DNA of 64,000 bases from DASUBN01 sp036500225 (GTDB lineage Bacteria; Pseudomonadota; Gammaproteobacteria; Natronospirales; REEB76): positions 1 to 64,000 of the forward strand of contig DASYCJ010000020.1 in NCBI GenBank assembly GCA_036500225.1, read 5' to 3'. Positions within the stretch are counted from its first letter, which is position 1, and each line of letters begins with the position of its first letter. The notes under the pieces are model-generated. The model was not told the origin of the DNA and made no database searches. It saw only the letters and a program-made list of their open reading frames with translations. Position numbers and translations under genes: made by a program. Of this stretch, positions 8,609 to 16,984 are shown piece after piece.

Positions 8609-8678
8609 AGCTGCTGCGCTCGGCAGGGTGTTGTCTGTGGCAGGATGCATACGTGCCGCGGATCACAGGATGTGCGAA

Positions 8679-8796
8679 AGCGGCGAGCGCGAAGCGCGCC
8701 TACTCCCATTTCGCTGCGCAGTCCTGCTACGCGAAATGCAGGGTGGCATCCTGCCCACCCTCGCATCGCATGCGATGCGCCTTCGCTCGCGACGCT
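8679..8796. repeat. Repeat-like element with imperfect terminal inverted repeats
   Basis: The left end AGCGGCGAGCGCGAAG (8679-8694) resembles the reverse complement of the right end, AGCGTCGCGAGCGAAG (8796-8781). Inside are a hairpin of CATTTCG/CGAAATG, a hairpin AGGGTGGCA/TGCCCACCCT with one bulge, and the perfect 18-nt palindrome at 8762-8779. This density of nested palindromes is typical of REP, BIME or MITE-like intergenic repeats. Only one copy is in the window, so repetition in the genome is unproven. Confidence 0.45.
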
Positions 8797-8828
8797 GTAG
8801 CCATACCTAGCACTTGCAGAAGGCAGGT

Positions 8829-8848
8829 CGTGGGAGTGGGTTCCCACG
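8829..8848. repeat. Short inverted repeat before the GGDEF gene
   Basis: CGTGGGA (8829-8835) and TCCCACG (8842-8848) form a 7-bp stem with a 6-nt loop, followed by an AT-rich stretch. It could be an operator or a weak terminator for the antiporter transcript; nothing decides. Confidence 0.3.
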
Positions 8849-8914
8849 AATTAATCGTCTATGCTGGAGTCCACCCTACCCAGGGAAGGGGCATCGGCAG
8901 AGTAGGCGCTTCGC

Positions 8915-11900
8915 GTGCAAAGTAACCGTCTGATAAGGCTCTTGTGCTGCGCGCTGCTCGCTTGGGGCTTGGTGGCGCCCGCCTCTGCCTTGGAGCCCGG
9001 CAAGGCCTTCCACGATTACGCCGCCGACACCTGGTCCGTGGACCAGGGCCTGCCCCAGATCACCGTGCTCTCCATCGTCCAGGACACCCAGGGTTACCTC
9101 TGGTTCGGTACCCAGGACGGCCTCGCGCGCTTCGACGGCGTGAACTTCAAGCAGTACCTGCCCGCCCACTGGGTACAGAGCATGGCGGTGGCCCAGGACG
9201 GCAGCCTGTGGCTAGGCATGAATAAGGGCGCCGCCTATTTCGACAAGGGCGCGCCCCACATCCTGACCCGCGCTCGCGGCGAGAAGGACGTAAACCCGGA
9301 TGCGGACATGCGCGCCCTGCTCATGGTGGACGGCCGGCTCATGGTTGCGAGCAGCGATGGCCTCTTGCGCCTGGACAGGGACGGCATCCACCGGGATCGT
9401 TCCCTGCCCGCGGTCCCGCTCTACTCCCTGCTGCAATGGCGCGGTGCGCTGTGGGCCGGCGGCATCGGCAAGCTCTATCGCATCACCAACCGCAGCGTGC
9501 AGACCCTGGATGCGCCGGAAGGCGCCGGCACCCAGTTCTCGGGGCTGATCGTGCGCGACGACGCATTGTGGGCCGGCACCAGCCGCGGCCTGTTCCGCCT
9601 CACGGACCAGGGCAAGTGGGTGCGCCCCTCCGGCGATCCGGCGGAACTTAGGCTCGCCATCAACACCTTCTACGTGGACTCGGACGGCAACTTCTGGGTC
9701 GCCACCAACGCCGGCCTCGCGCGCCTCTCGGGCGATGGCATGCAGCAGTTCTTCCCCAGCCGCGACAACGAAGCGGTGGCGCAGCTCGACTCCCTCTATG
9801 AAGACCGCGAACACGACCTCTGGCTCGGTTCCCACGCCCACGGCGTGACGCGCCTGTGGAATGGCTTCACCCGCCGCTACGCCGGAGGCGAAGGCATCAG
9901 CGAGCCGCTGGTGTGGGCGCTGACGCCGGACCACGCGGGCGGCCTGTGGGTCGGCACCGCCAACGGCGTGTACACATTGAAGGATGGCGTGGGTAAGCTC
10001 GCCATACCGGGCTCGGCCCTGCCGGAACCTACGGGCTACGTGCTCATGGACGACGGCGACAAGCTCTGGGTCGGCACCCACAGCGGCATCGCACAGTTCG
10101 CCGGCGGCAAGCTCAGTCGTCCCGCCATATTCGCGCCCCTGGATGGCATCCAGATCTCCGGTCTCTTGCGCGACCGCAGCGGCACGGTATGGATCGCCAC
10201 TTTCGACGGTATGTTCCGCTACACCGACGGCGCCCTCACTCGCTTCGGCATGGAGTCCGGTTTCAAGGACGTGCGCTGCCGCGAGGTGTTCGAGACCCAT
10301 GACGGCAAGATCCTGGTGGGCACCCTGGCCGGCCTGTATCAATTCGACGGCAGCCGCTTCAAGCCGGTGGGTGAGGAAGGAGCCCTGGGCGACGCCTTCG
10401 TCACCGCCATCGCCGAACCGCGAGAGGACCTGTTAGTAGTCGGTGTGTTCGACCAGGACCTGCTGTACATGTATGACGGCGGCAAGTGGCACACCCTGCG
10501 CAACACTCAGGGCCTGCCAGCGGATATCCCCACTTATATGACCAAGGACTCCAGCGGCGACTGGCTCTGGGTCGGCGGTCTGCAAGGCATATACAGGGTG
10601 CGGCTGGATGACCTGGAGGAGCTGGCGGCGGGGAAACTGCCGCAGATCAACACCCAGCAGATCTTGAGCGAACAGGGCAAATGGCAGGGCAGCGAGAAGG
10701 GCCTGTGCTGCAACGGCGCCGGCAATGCCCGCGGCTGGTTCGACGGAACCGACCTCTGGCTGCCCACACGCGGCGGCGTGGTGAGCGTGGATACCCGCCA
10801 CGTGCGTTTCAATGAAGTGGTGCCGAATGTGGTGGTGGAATCCGCCCGTTACAGCGGCATGTGGCATGACGACCTGGGCGAGAGCATGACCATCCCGGCG
10901 CGGGTACGGGACCTGGCATTCCGCTTCTCGGTGCTGAGTTTCCAGAACCCCGCCAGCGTGCAACTGAGTTACCGCCTGCAGGGTTATGAGGATGACTGGC
11001 AGATGGTGGAAGACCCGGCGCGCCGGCTGGTGAACTACACCAACCTCTCGCCGGGAGACTATGTATTCGAAGTGCGCGGCACCAACAACGCGGGCGGCGC
11101 CTCCGATGGCTCCGCCACCCTCGCCGTCACCATCCAGCCTTTCTTCTATGAGACTTGGTGGTTCCGGGTGCTGGCGGTCCTGGCGGTGATGCTGCTGACT
11201 TACTTAGGCTATCGACTGCAAGTGCGCAATCTCAGCCGTCAGCGCCAGCAACTGGAGCGCATGGTGGCGGAACGCACCGAGGCCCTGCGCCAGCTCAACC
11301 GCCAGCTGGAAGACGCCAGCACTACCGATCCCCTCACCGGCCTCAAGAACCGCCGCTACCTCGGCCAGCAACTGCCCTCGGACCTGGCGCATTTCCGCCG
11401 CGAACGGGAGAAACCCGAGAACGCCGAACAGGTGATCGCCTTCGCCATCGCCGACGTGGACCACTTCAAGAGCATCAACGACCGGGCCGGGCATTTCGCC
11501 GGCGACAGCTTGCTGAAGCAGATCGCCGAGCGCCTGGTGGCGAGCGTGCGTGCCGGACATTACGTCGTGCGCTGGGGCGGTGAGGAATTCCTGATCGTCT
11601 TCCGCCCCATGCCCCGGGCCGAGACCGCCCACGTGGTGGACCGCATCCACAAGGCCATCAGTGAGACGCCCTTCACCCTGCCCGGCGGCGAGAAGCTCAC
11701 GGTCACCTGCTCCGTGGGTTTCACGGAATACCCTTTCCTGCCCGGCGCTCCGGATCGGGTGGATTGGGAGCTCTTGGTAAACCTGGCGGACCACGCCCTC
11801 TACGGCGCCAAGGAAGCGGGCCGCGACAAATGGTATGGCCTGCGCCCCGGCCCGCGCTTCGACGCCGCCATGCTCCGAGACGATCTGGAGAAAGGCCTCG

Positions 11901-11989
11901 CCCATGCGGTCAAGACCAAGAAGCTCTTGTTGGTGGAGAGCGATGGGACCGATGAGCCGAAGCGCGGTAAGGGCAAGACCCGCAGCTGA
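8915..11989 (+). CDS. Ligand-sensor diguanylate cyclase (Reg_prop / Y_Y_Y / GGDEF)
   Basis: Membrane sensor of 1024 residues predicted to make cyclic di-GMP. It begins (GTG, 8915) with a signal peptide ending near ASA. About residues 30-640 are two-component-propeller repeats (GYLWFGTQDGLARFDG, GGLWVGTANGVYTL and others), then a Y_Y_Y domain (about 650-745). One membrane helix (FRVLAVLAVMLLTYLGY) and a coiled coil lead to the GGDEF domain. The active site is GGEEF at 888-892. The inhibitory I-site position reads RAGH rather than RxxD, so product inhibition at that site is probably lost. The ligand is unknown. Confidence 0.9.
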   Translation: MQSNRLIRLLCCALLAWGLVAPASALEPGKAFHDYAADTWSVDQGLPQITVLSIVQDTQGYLWFGTQDGLARFDGVNFKQYLPAHWVQSMAVAQDGSLWLGMNKGAAYFDKGAPHILTRARGEKDVNPDADMRALLMVDGRLMVASSDGLLRLDRDGIHRDRSLPAVPLYSLLQWRGALWAGGIGKLYRITNRSVQTLDAPEGAGTQFSGLIVRDDALWAGTSRGLFRLTDQGKWVRPSGDPAELRLAINTFYVDSDGNFWVATNAGLARLSGDGMQQFFPSRDNEAVAQLDSLYEDREHDLWLGSHAHGVTRLWNGFTRRYAGGEGISEPLVWALTPDHAGGLWVGTANGVYTLKDGVGKLAIPGSALPEPTGYVLMDDGDKLWVGTHSGIAQFAGGKLSRPAIFAPLDGIQISGLLRDRSGTVWIATFDGMFRYTDGALTRFGMESGFKDVRCREVFETHDGKILVGTLAGLYQFDGSRFKPVGEEGALGDAFVTAIAEPREDLLVVGVFDQDLLYMYDGGKWHTLRNTQGLPADIPTYMTKDSSGDWLWVGGLQGIYRVRLDDLEELAAGKLPQINTQQILSEQGKWQGSEKGLCCNGAGNARGWFDGTDLWLPTRGGVVSVDTRHVRFNEVVPNVVVESARYSGMWHDDLGESMTIPARVRDLAFRFSVLSFQNPASVQLSYRLQGYEDDWQMVEDPARRLVNYTNLSPGDYVFEVRGTNNAGGASDGSATLAVTIQPFFYETWWFRVLAVLAVMLLTYLGYRLQVRNLSRQRQQLERMVAERTEALRQLNRQLEDASTTDPLTGLKNRRYLGQQLPSDLAHFRREREKPENAEQVIAFAIADVDHFKSINDRAGHFAGDSLLKQIAERLVASVRAGHYVVRWGGEEFLIVFRPMPRAETAHVVDRIHKAISETPFTLPGGEKLTVTCSVGFTEYPFLPGAPDRVDWELLVNLADHALYGAKEAGRDKWYGLRPGPRFDAAMLRDDLEKGLAHAVKTKKLLLVESDGTDEPKRGKGKTRS

Positions 11990-12075
11990 CTCCGATGCGG
12001 AAATTCTGGCCGGCCCGAAGGTCGGCCGTGACGGATAGCGCTGCGCGTAAAGGCTTGTCGAAAGTGCGCGCAGCT

Positions 12076-12438
12076 CTAAAGAGTGACGAACGGCTTGAAA
12101 CCGCCCCAGAACATGCGCTTGCCGTCGAAGGGCATGCTCTTCGGGTCCATCATCTCGGCGAGCCGCGTGTCCTTCATGACTTTGGCGTTGGTGCGATCGC
12201 GATGCGCACGCGACTTGTATACGACCCAGGCGAATATCACGGTCTCGCCCGCTTTGAGCTTCACAGCCTGCGGGAACGAGGTGACCTTCCCTGGTTTCAC
12301 ATCGTCGGCGAGGCACTCGTGGTATTCCAGGGCGCCATGCTCCCGGCAGATCTTCCCGAACTTCATTGCGATCTTGCGGTAGGCCTTCAGTTTCCGCTTC
12401 GGGACCGGAATGACAAATCCATCAACATAGCTTGCCAT
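12076..12438 (-). CDS. DUF1428 family protein
   Basis: Cytoplasmic protein of 120 residues with the full DUF1428 signature: start ASYVDGFVIPVPK, middle ECLADDVKPGKVTSF, then FAWVVYKSRAHRD and the end MPFDGKRMFWGGFK. The family is a ferredoxin-like alpha/beta barrel fold of unknown function, often annotated as an RNA-signal-recognition-like or YbaA-type protein. AGGAGAATATGTC precedes the ATG. It stands alone on this strand, with the DUF899 gene upstream in the same direction. Confidence 0.88.
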   Translation of the reverse strand: MASYVDGFVIPVPKRKLKAYRKIAMKFGKICREHGALEYHECLADDVKPGKVTSFPQAVKLKAGETVIFAWVVYKSRAHRDRTNAKVMKDTRLAEMMDPKSMPFDGKRMFWGGFKPFVTL

Positions 12439-12562
12439 GACATATTCTCCTATCTGTCAGGATGCAGTTTTCAAGGCTGCTAGATTAGACCTATCGCTAT
12501 CCCGACAGCCAGCCACTCGATGAACTAGGCGATGCCGGATTGGATGGTGAACCCCCAGCCGA

Positions 12563-13273
12563 TCAGTACGCGATCTTGGGATACCAGTCTTTGCCGCGCC
12601 CCTCCGGCGTCAGATCCAGCAGGTTCCACAGCGGCCAGATCATGTCCGCATGCCGATGCCCATGCCCCTTCTCGGCCTTGCCCAACAATAGCTCACTGCC
12701 CCAGGAATGCCGGACCTTGCCGTCTTTCTTCACGAACACGTTGAGCATGGGCCACTGGCGGCCTTCCGCGTCTTCACCGTGATAGAAACGGTTATAGAGG
12801 CTGTCCGAGGAAGACAGGAACTTGAGGTTGCGCCAGCCGCGGTTGCGAGCGAAGGTGAGCATGCGCGGCAGCGGCGACTTGGCGACTACGGCGAGGTTGA
12901 CCCGCTGACCCACGTGCGCCGCGGCGCCGTCCAGGGAATCGACGATGGAGGTGCACATGGGGCACGGCGCCTGCATAGCCGGGGAATACATGTAGCTATA
13001 GAGGATTAAAGTGTCCCTGCGGGGCGCGAAGAGCTCAGAGAGCTTCACCTTGCGCATACCCACCACTTCGGCGGGCTCCTCGAACACGAAATCTTCCGGC
13101 ACCGCGCCGCCTAGGGGCAGCATGCGACGGAGCTTCGCCACTCCCTCGGTCTGGCGGCGTAACGCAACCTCGGCCTTGAGCAGCTTGTCCCGCGCCTTGC
13201 GATAGGCGGCAGTCTCGTTGGGGAAATGGCCGATGGGCTTGGCGGCTTTGCGTGCGGTCTTCTTCTTGACCAT
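12563..13273 (-). CDS. DUF899 thioredoxin-fold protein
   Basis: Protein of 236 residues matching the DUF899 (AhpC/TSA-like thioredoxin-fold) family: Lys-rich start, LLKAEVALRRQTEGVAKLRR, DFVFEE, then SYMYSPAMQAPCPMCTSIVDSLDG and RNRGWRNLKFLSS. The CPMC pair is at the place where thioredoxin-like proteins carry their redox cysteines. Function is unknown for the family; a redox role is plausible. It is transcribed divergently from the methyltransferase gene, with about 100 nt between the two starts. Confidence 0.86.
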   Translation of the reverse strand: MVKKKTARKAAKPIGHFPNETAAYRKARDKLLKAEVALRRQTEGVAKLRRMLPLGGAVPEDFVFEEPAEVVGMRKVKLSELFAPRRDTLILYSYMYSPAMQAPCPMCTSIVDSLDGAAAHVGQRVNLAVVAKSPLPRMLTFARNRGWRNLKFLSSSDSLYNRFYHGEDAEGRQWPMLNVFVKKDGKVRHSWGSELLLGKAEKGHGHRHADMIWPLWNLLDLTPEGRGKDWYPKIAY

Positions 13274-13372
13274 GGGGCTGGCTCCTCTCAGTAGTCCAAA
13301 GCATACCCCTTGGCCGCCTGAGGCTGAGAACGTCGTCGCTCGATCCGGGCCTCATCGAGTAATCTGGATGCC

Positions 13373-13996
13373 ATGGACAGAAAGTCGCATTGGGACGGGG
13401 TCTACGCCCAGAAGGCTGAGGACGCCGTGAGCTGGTTTCAGGGGAGCCCTGGACTATCCCTGTCGCTCATTGCCTACGCCGGTCTGGCAGAGGCCGATCC
13501 CATCATCGACGTGGGCGGTGGCACCTCGCGGCTGGTAGACCGGCTGCTGGCCGCGGGGCATCAGGATGTCACGGTGCTGGATATCGCCGCCGCGGCCTTG
13601 CAGAAGAGCCGTGAACGCTTGGGCCCGAAGGCGGAGCGAGTACGGTGGTTGGCCGCCGACATCACCCGCTGGCGACCGACGCGTCGCCATGCTTTGTGGC
13701 ATGACCGGGCGGTATTCCATTTCCTCACGCAGCCGGTGGACCGGCTCGCCTACCGACGCGCGCTGGCCGCCGGCCTTGCGCCCGGCGGCACACTGATCAT
13801 CGCGAGCTTCGCCCTGGATGGACCGGAACGCTGCAGCAGCCTGCCAGTGCAGCGTTATTCGCCGGAAAGCCTAGCGGCAGAACTCGGGCCGGGCTTCCGC
13901 CTGCTGGATTCACGGGCGGAAGATCACCTCACCCCCGCTGGCAAGTCGCAGCGCTTCCAGTACTCGGTGTTCAGGTCTGTGACGGATCCGCGCTGA
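13373..13996 (+). CDS. Class I SAM-dependent methyltransferase
   Basis: Protein of 207 residues with a Rossmann methyltransferase core. Motif I is IIDVGGGTSRLVDRLL (about residues 45-60), the acidic end of strand 2 is VTVLDIA, and WLAADITRW and DRAVFHFLT correspond to motifs II-IV. The N-terminal KSHWDGVYAQKAEDAVSWFQ is typical of small methyltransferases annotated as thiopurine- or UbiE-like. The substrate is unknown. Divergent from the DUF899 gene. Confidence 0.85.
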   Translation: MDRKSHWDGVYAQKAEDAVSWFQGSPGLSLSLIAYAGLAEADPIIDVGGGTSRLVDRLLAAGHQDVTVLDIAAAALQKSRERLGPKAERVRWLAADITRWRPTRRHALWHDRAVFHFLTQPVDRLAYRRALAAGLAPGGTLIIASFALDGPERCSSLPVQRYSPESLAAELGPGFRLLDSRAEDHLTPAGKSQRFQYSVFRSVTDPR

Positions 13997-14019
13997 CGCG
14001 GGCCGGCGACCTTCCCGGC

Positions 14020-14910
14020 TTATAGATAGCTTCCACCTATGATGGTGATGCTATAGGTCACCATGACCTGGCCGAGAGCCGGGTCCGGCGCGAAAGCGCC
14101 CGTGCTATCCGATACGCCGATGGAGAAGAGATACGTCTCGCCGGTATCTCCCGCCAGTGGTACGCCGTAGATAACGCCATGGGTGGGATCCAAGAGAAGG
14201 CCGGGAGGCAGGGAACCGGAGATGATCTGCCAACCCGTATAGGGCGGCGTACCACCGTAGACCGGCAAGGCCAAGCCGAAGGAGAACCCCGCCGGGATGC
14301 TGGCGAGATGCGGCGCAGAGCTGGGCGCGCCCATGGGATAGAAACCGAAGTCATGCTTGGCGCCGAAGTTACTCTCGTTGACGTCATAGTCCGTGACGGA
14401 GCCGAGGGTCTGGAGCTTGCCGTCCACCGCCAGCGCATCCGGCGCGCCTAGCACGATGGTGGTGGGCGTATCGCAGCTGACACAGGCCTGGGATCCCGGA
14501 TCGAAATCATAGATGGTGACATCGCTGCTGGCGGTATCGGTGCCGTCAGTGACGGTCATGGAGACCTTGTAGGCCTTGCCGCAAGGGGTGGAGCTGCCCG
14601 CACAATCGAAAGGCACTCCACCGGTGGCATCGCTCAGCACACCGGTCAAGGTGCCGGTATGGTGATCGAGGCTCATGCCGAAGGGCAGCTTAGATCCCCC
14701 GGTGATGCTCCAGGTATAGCTCTTGGCCGGCGCCCCACCCTCCGCCGTGAGTCGCACGGGCTCGAAGCGCGTGCCGATGCCCGCCACGCTCAGGGTCTCG
14801 ATGGTCAGGGGAAAGATGCTGTTCTCGAACGTACCCTGCCCGCAGGATTGCAGTGCGAGGGCGATACAGCCGAGCACGCCGAACATGCAGTACCGTCTTA
14901 GCCAGGACAT
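14020..14910 (-). CDS. Lipoprotein with putative Ig (He_PIG) domains
   Basis: Predicted outer-membrane or periplasmic lipoprotein of 296 residues. The lipobox is ALQSC at about residue 23. At least two putative Ig (He_PIG) units are visible: one ending with LPFGMSLDHHTGTLTGVLSD, one with GSLPPGLLLDPTHGVIYGVP. The middle part has several Cys (CAGSSTPC, CVSC). Such proteins act in surface adhesion or polysaccharide binding; none is shown here. AGGGAG lies before the ATG. Isolated gene between the methyltransferase and the arsenic cluster. Confidence 0.75.
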   Translation of the reverse strand: MSWLRRYCMFGVLGCIALALQSCGQGTFENSIFPLTIETLSVAGIGTRFEPVRLTAEGGAPAKSYTWSITGGSKLPFGMSLDHHTGTLTGVLSDATGGVPFDCAGSSTPCGKAYKVSMTVTDGTDTASSDVTIYDFDPGSQACVSCDTPTTIVLGAPDALAVDGKLQTLGSVTDYDVNESNFGAKHDFGFYPMGAPSSAPHLASIPAGFSFGLALPVYGGTPPYTGWQIISGSLPPGLLLDPTHGVIYGVPLAGDTGETYLFSIGVSDSTGAFAPDPALGQVMVTYSITIIGGSYL

Positions 14911-14937
14911 CCGATCACTCCCTGGTAGGTCCGGCGA

Positions 14938-15627
14938 TTATAGACGACCTGTCAGAGGCCCATCCTTTGACGCCTGTCTGCGCTCTGCCAGCACCAGACT
15001 GACGATGATCGCCATCCCCGCCAAGACCTGGGCCGCCAAGAAACCCGGCACGTCGATAGGCCGGATACCCGTATAACTATCCGTGACACTGCGGGCCAGG
15101 GTTACGGCGGGATTGGCGAAAGACGTGGACGAGGTGAACCAATAAGCCGCCATGATGTAGAGACCGACAGCATAGGGCGTGGCCTGAGCTTGGCTGCGGG
15201 TGCTGCGATGTATGAGTAACAAGAGCCCTGCGGTGGCTACGAACTCGGACCACATGAGTGCGACCCCCGGCCGGGGTTTGGCGGCGACCTCCAACAATGG
15301 CATGGCGAACATGGCATGGATTGCCAGCACACCTACGATTGCTCCGGCGAACTGCGCCATCACGTAACCTGGAACCAGCACCCAGGCCAGCTCCCCCCGA
15401 GCGGCGAACAGCAGGCTCACCAAGGGGTTCAGGTGCGCACCGGATACGGGACCAAACATCAGGATGATGGCCACCAGGCCGGCACCGGTGGCGAGGGAGT
15501 TCGCCAGGAGTGCGATAGCCTCGTTACCGCCTGCAAGGCGCTGAGCCATGATGCCGGAGCCGACGATGACGGCGAGCAGGAACGCGGTACCGAGGAACTC
15601 GGCGAAGAGCGGCTGCAAAGGCTTCAC
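14938..15627 (-). CDS. aqpS: MIP-family channel, AqpS-like (arsenic cluster)
   Basis: Inner-membrane channel of 229 residues with six helices and the two half-helices of aquaglyceroporins. The second NPA is intact (FANPAVTLARS), the first reads HLNPLVS, NPL instead of NPA. In Sinorhizobium, AqpS stands in for an arsenite pump: arsenate enters, ArsC reduces it and arsenite leaves through the channel. The same logic fits here, because no arsB or ACR3 gene is present in the cluster. It starts with GTG at 15627, overlapping the arsC stop by 4 nt. Confidence 0.82.
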   Translation of the reverse strand: MKPLQPLFAEFLGTAFLLAVIVGSGIMAQRLAGGNEAIALLANSLATGAGLVAIILMFGPVSGAHLNPLVSLLFAARGELAWVLVPGYVMAQFAGAIVGVLAIHAMFAMPLLEVAAKPRPGVALMWSEFVATAGLLLLIHRSTRSQAQATPYAVGLYIMAAYWFTSSTSFANPAVTLARSVTDSYTGIRPIDVPGFLAAQVLAGMAIIVSLVLAERRQASKDGPLTGRL

Positions 15628-16121
15628 TTGGAACCGATGTCTTGGATGTGTTTCTGGATGGCTATCTTGTCTAACTTATCCAGCGGCAGACTGGTGAAGA
15701 CCTCGATGCGACGGCGCAACGCCAGGAGCGTGTCGCGGAAGGCACGGCGCTTTTCCTCATCCGTACCCTCCACCGCCGCCGGATCAGGCAGGCCCCAATG
15801 GGCCGTCATGGGTTGGCCGGGCCAGTACGGACAGGACTCTGCCGCTGCTTGGTCGCAGACCGTGAACACGAAGTCCATCTGCGGCGCGCCGGACACGGCG
15901 AACTCGCCCCAGCTCTTGCTGCGCAGGCCATCTGTGGCGAATTTGTTGTGGATCAAGGTCTCAAGGGTCCTGGGGTTCACCTCGCCCTTGGGATGGCTGC
16001 CGGCGCTGAAACCGCGAAAGCGTCCATGGTTCAGGGCCGGCTGGTTCATGAGCACTTCGCCGAATACGGAACGGGCGGAGTTGCCGGTGCACAGGAACAG
16101 GACGTTGTAGACCTTATCCAC
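15624..16121 (-). CDS. arsC: Arsenate reductase, thioredoxin-coupled LMW-phosphatase type
   Basis: Cytoplasmic enzyme of 165 residues reducing arsenate to arsenite. The phosphatase loop CTGNSAR (Cys11 to Arg17) and the two later cysteines, Cys89 (FTVCDQ) and Cys97 (ESCPYWPG), match the Cys10/Cys82/Cys89 triad of the thioredoxin-coupled S. aureus type. The start is a GTG at 16121, 2 nt after the arsI stop. The reading frame stays open further upstream, but that part reads as nonsense and overlaps arsI in another frame. Coupled by overlap to aqpS. Confidence 0.9.
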   Translation of the reverse strand: MDKVYNVLFLCTGNSARSVFGEVLMNQPALNHGRFRGFSAGSHPKGEVNPRTLETLIHNKFATDGLRSKSWGEFAVSGAPQMDFVFTVCDQAAAESCPYWPGQPMTAHWGLPDPAAVEGTDEEKRRAFRDTLLALRRRIEVFTSLPLDKLDKIAIQKHIQDIGSK

Positions 16122-16123
16122 GT

Positions 16124-16585
16124 CTAAGCGCCAGGCTGGGCACAGCAGGCGCCGCCCTTCTCCACCTTGGGCTTGCCGGGACTCATCTGCACCTGTTCCT
16201 GTCGCTCGCTCTCTCCGTAAGTGGTGCTGTCGCCGAAGGTGTAGAAGCTTTCCCAGGCGATGCCTTGCGGATCGGCACTCCAGGTCTTGCTGGATTGCGC
16301 ATAACAGCAGCGGGTCGCAGCCTGGTCCTGGGTCGCGACCTCCGCTTCCTTGAGGCGCTGGGCGATCTCGCCCAGTTCTTCGCGGCTCTCCGCCTGGATG
16401 CCCAAGTGATCGAGGCCCGGCTTCTTGCCGCGGGTAGAGATGGCGAAGTTCACGCGCGGATCCTCCAGCATCCACTTGGCGTAATCGCCCTTCTCCACCG
16501 CCGGTGCGACGCCGAACAGGGTGGAATAGAAACGGAGGGACTGGCTGAGATCAGCGACGGCGACGTGTACGTGCAGGCGTTTCAT
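16124..16585 (-). CDS. arsI: ArsI/CadI-type VOC family protein (putative C-As lyase)
   Basis: Vicinal-oxygen-chelate protein of 153 residues. It shows the expected metal residues (His5 or His7, His60, Glu112) and the vicinal pair Cys93-Cys94 in ATQDQAATRCCYAQ, the signature of ArsI, which cleaves the carbon-arsenic bond of trivalent organoarsenicals. A second CC pair lies at the C-terminus (147-148). CadI-annotated proteins share this signature, so substrate is inferred. The ATG at 16585 lies inside the 3' end of arsR (35-nt overlap), so translation is coupled. arsR-arsI-arsC order is common. Confidence 0.8.
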   Translation of the reverse strand: MKRLHVHVAVADLSQSLRFYSTLFGVAPAVEKGDYAKWMLEDPRVNFAISTRGKKPGLDHLGIQAESREELGEIAQRLKEAEVATQDQAATRCCYAQSSKTWSADPQGIAWESFYTFGDSTTYGESERQEQVQMSPGKPKVEKGGACCAQPGA

Positions 16586-16925
16586 GAACTGGTTCCTTCT
16601 TGGCAGTCTTGGCGGTGGGTGCGCAGGCGACGCCGCAGTCGGCGCCTTGGCAGCAATTCTCTGAGAGATAGCCGATGAGATCATTCATGGCGCCGTAATC
16701 CGCGGCTTGATAGAGGGTGCGGCCGTCGCGGCGTTCAGCCACCAGCCCGGCATAGCGCAGGGCGGTCAGATGGAAGGAGAGCGTGGCCGGCGCCAGATCG
16801 AGCTTCTCCCCGATGGCGCCGACAGCCAGTCCTTCCGGACCTGCCTGCACCAGCAGGCGGTAGATGGCGAGGCGGCTCTCATGGGCCAGGGCCCCTAGGG
16901 CGCGGATAGTAGTCTTTGATTCCAT
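16551..16925 (-). CDS. arsR: ArsR-family arsenic-responsive repressor
   Basis: Winged-helix repressor of 124 residues; HTH at about 36-60 (LDLAPATLSFHLTALRYAGL). It lacks an ELCVCD-type site in the recognition helix and instead has a C-terminal cluster Cys91, Cys92, Cys97, Cys101. This resembles the Acidithiobacillus ArsR, which senses arsenite with two adjacent cysteines and a third nearby. The gene heads arsR-arsI-arsC-aqpS. The predicted -10 ends 7 nt before the ATG, so the transcript would be leaderless. The last 35 nt overlap arsI and encode an Arg-rich tail. Confidence 0.9.
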   Translation of the reverse strand: MESKTTIRALGALAHESRLAIYRLLVQAGPEGLAVGAIGEKLDLAPATLSFHLTALRYAGLVAERRDGRTLYQAADYGAMNDLIGYLSENCCQGADCGVACAPTAKTAKKEPVHETPARTRRRR

Positions 16926-16960
16926 ATTTCCAATATTATCGAAATAAGGACTGAAGTCAA
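16921..16960 (-). promoter_or_regulatory. arsR promoter with overlapping operator-like repeat
   Basis: On the minus strand, TTGACT (16960-16955), a 16-nt spacer and TAATAT (16938-16933) form a good promoter. The imperfect inverted repeat ATTTC...GAAAT (16926-16945) overlaps the -10, as expected for self-repression. The ATG (16925) follows the -10 by 7 nt, leaving no room for a ribosome site. Confidence 0.65.
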
Positions 16961-16984
16961 GCCGCTATGGACGCGGTGCCGGAT

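Larger units (their letters stand above)
8609..8914. other. Intergenic region without a gene
   Basis: About 300 nt between the antiporter and the GGDEF gene. No reading frame here resembles a protein. It holds a cluster of nested inverted repeats (8679-8796) and a small hairpin (8829-8848), described separately. The promoter of the downstream gene is probably in its right part, but I see no convincing -35/-10 pair. Confidence 0.6.

Noticed and set aside
9212..10342. Open frame of 376 codons on the minus strand
   Set aside because: Antisense to the Reg_prop/GGDEF gene; low complexity and no family motif.
11995..12040. Terminator after the GGDEF gene
   Set aside because: GGCCGGCC/GGTCGGCC can pair, but there is no T-run and the stem contains a G-U pair; support is too weak.
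15624..16475. A longer arsC fused to an N-terminal domain of about 118 residues
   Set aside because: The extra part is the arsI gene read in another frame; the GTG at 16121 fits the family start and the spacing.
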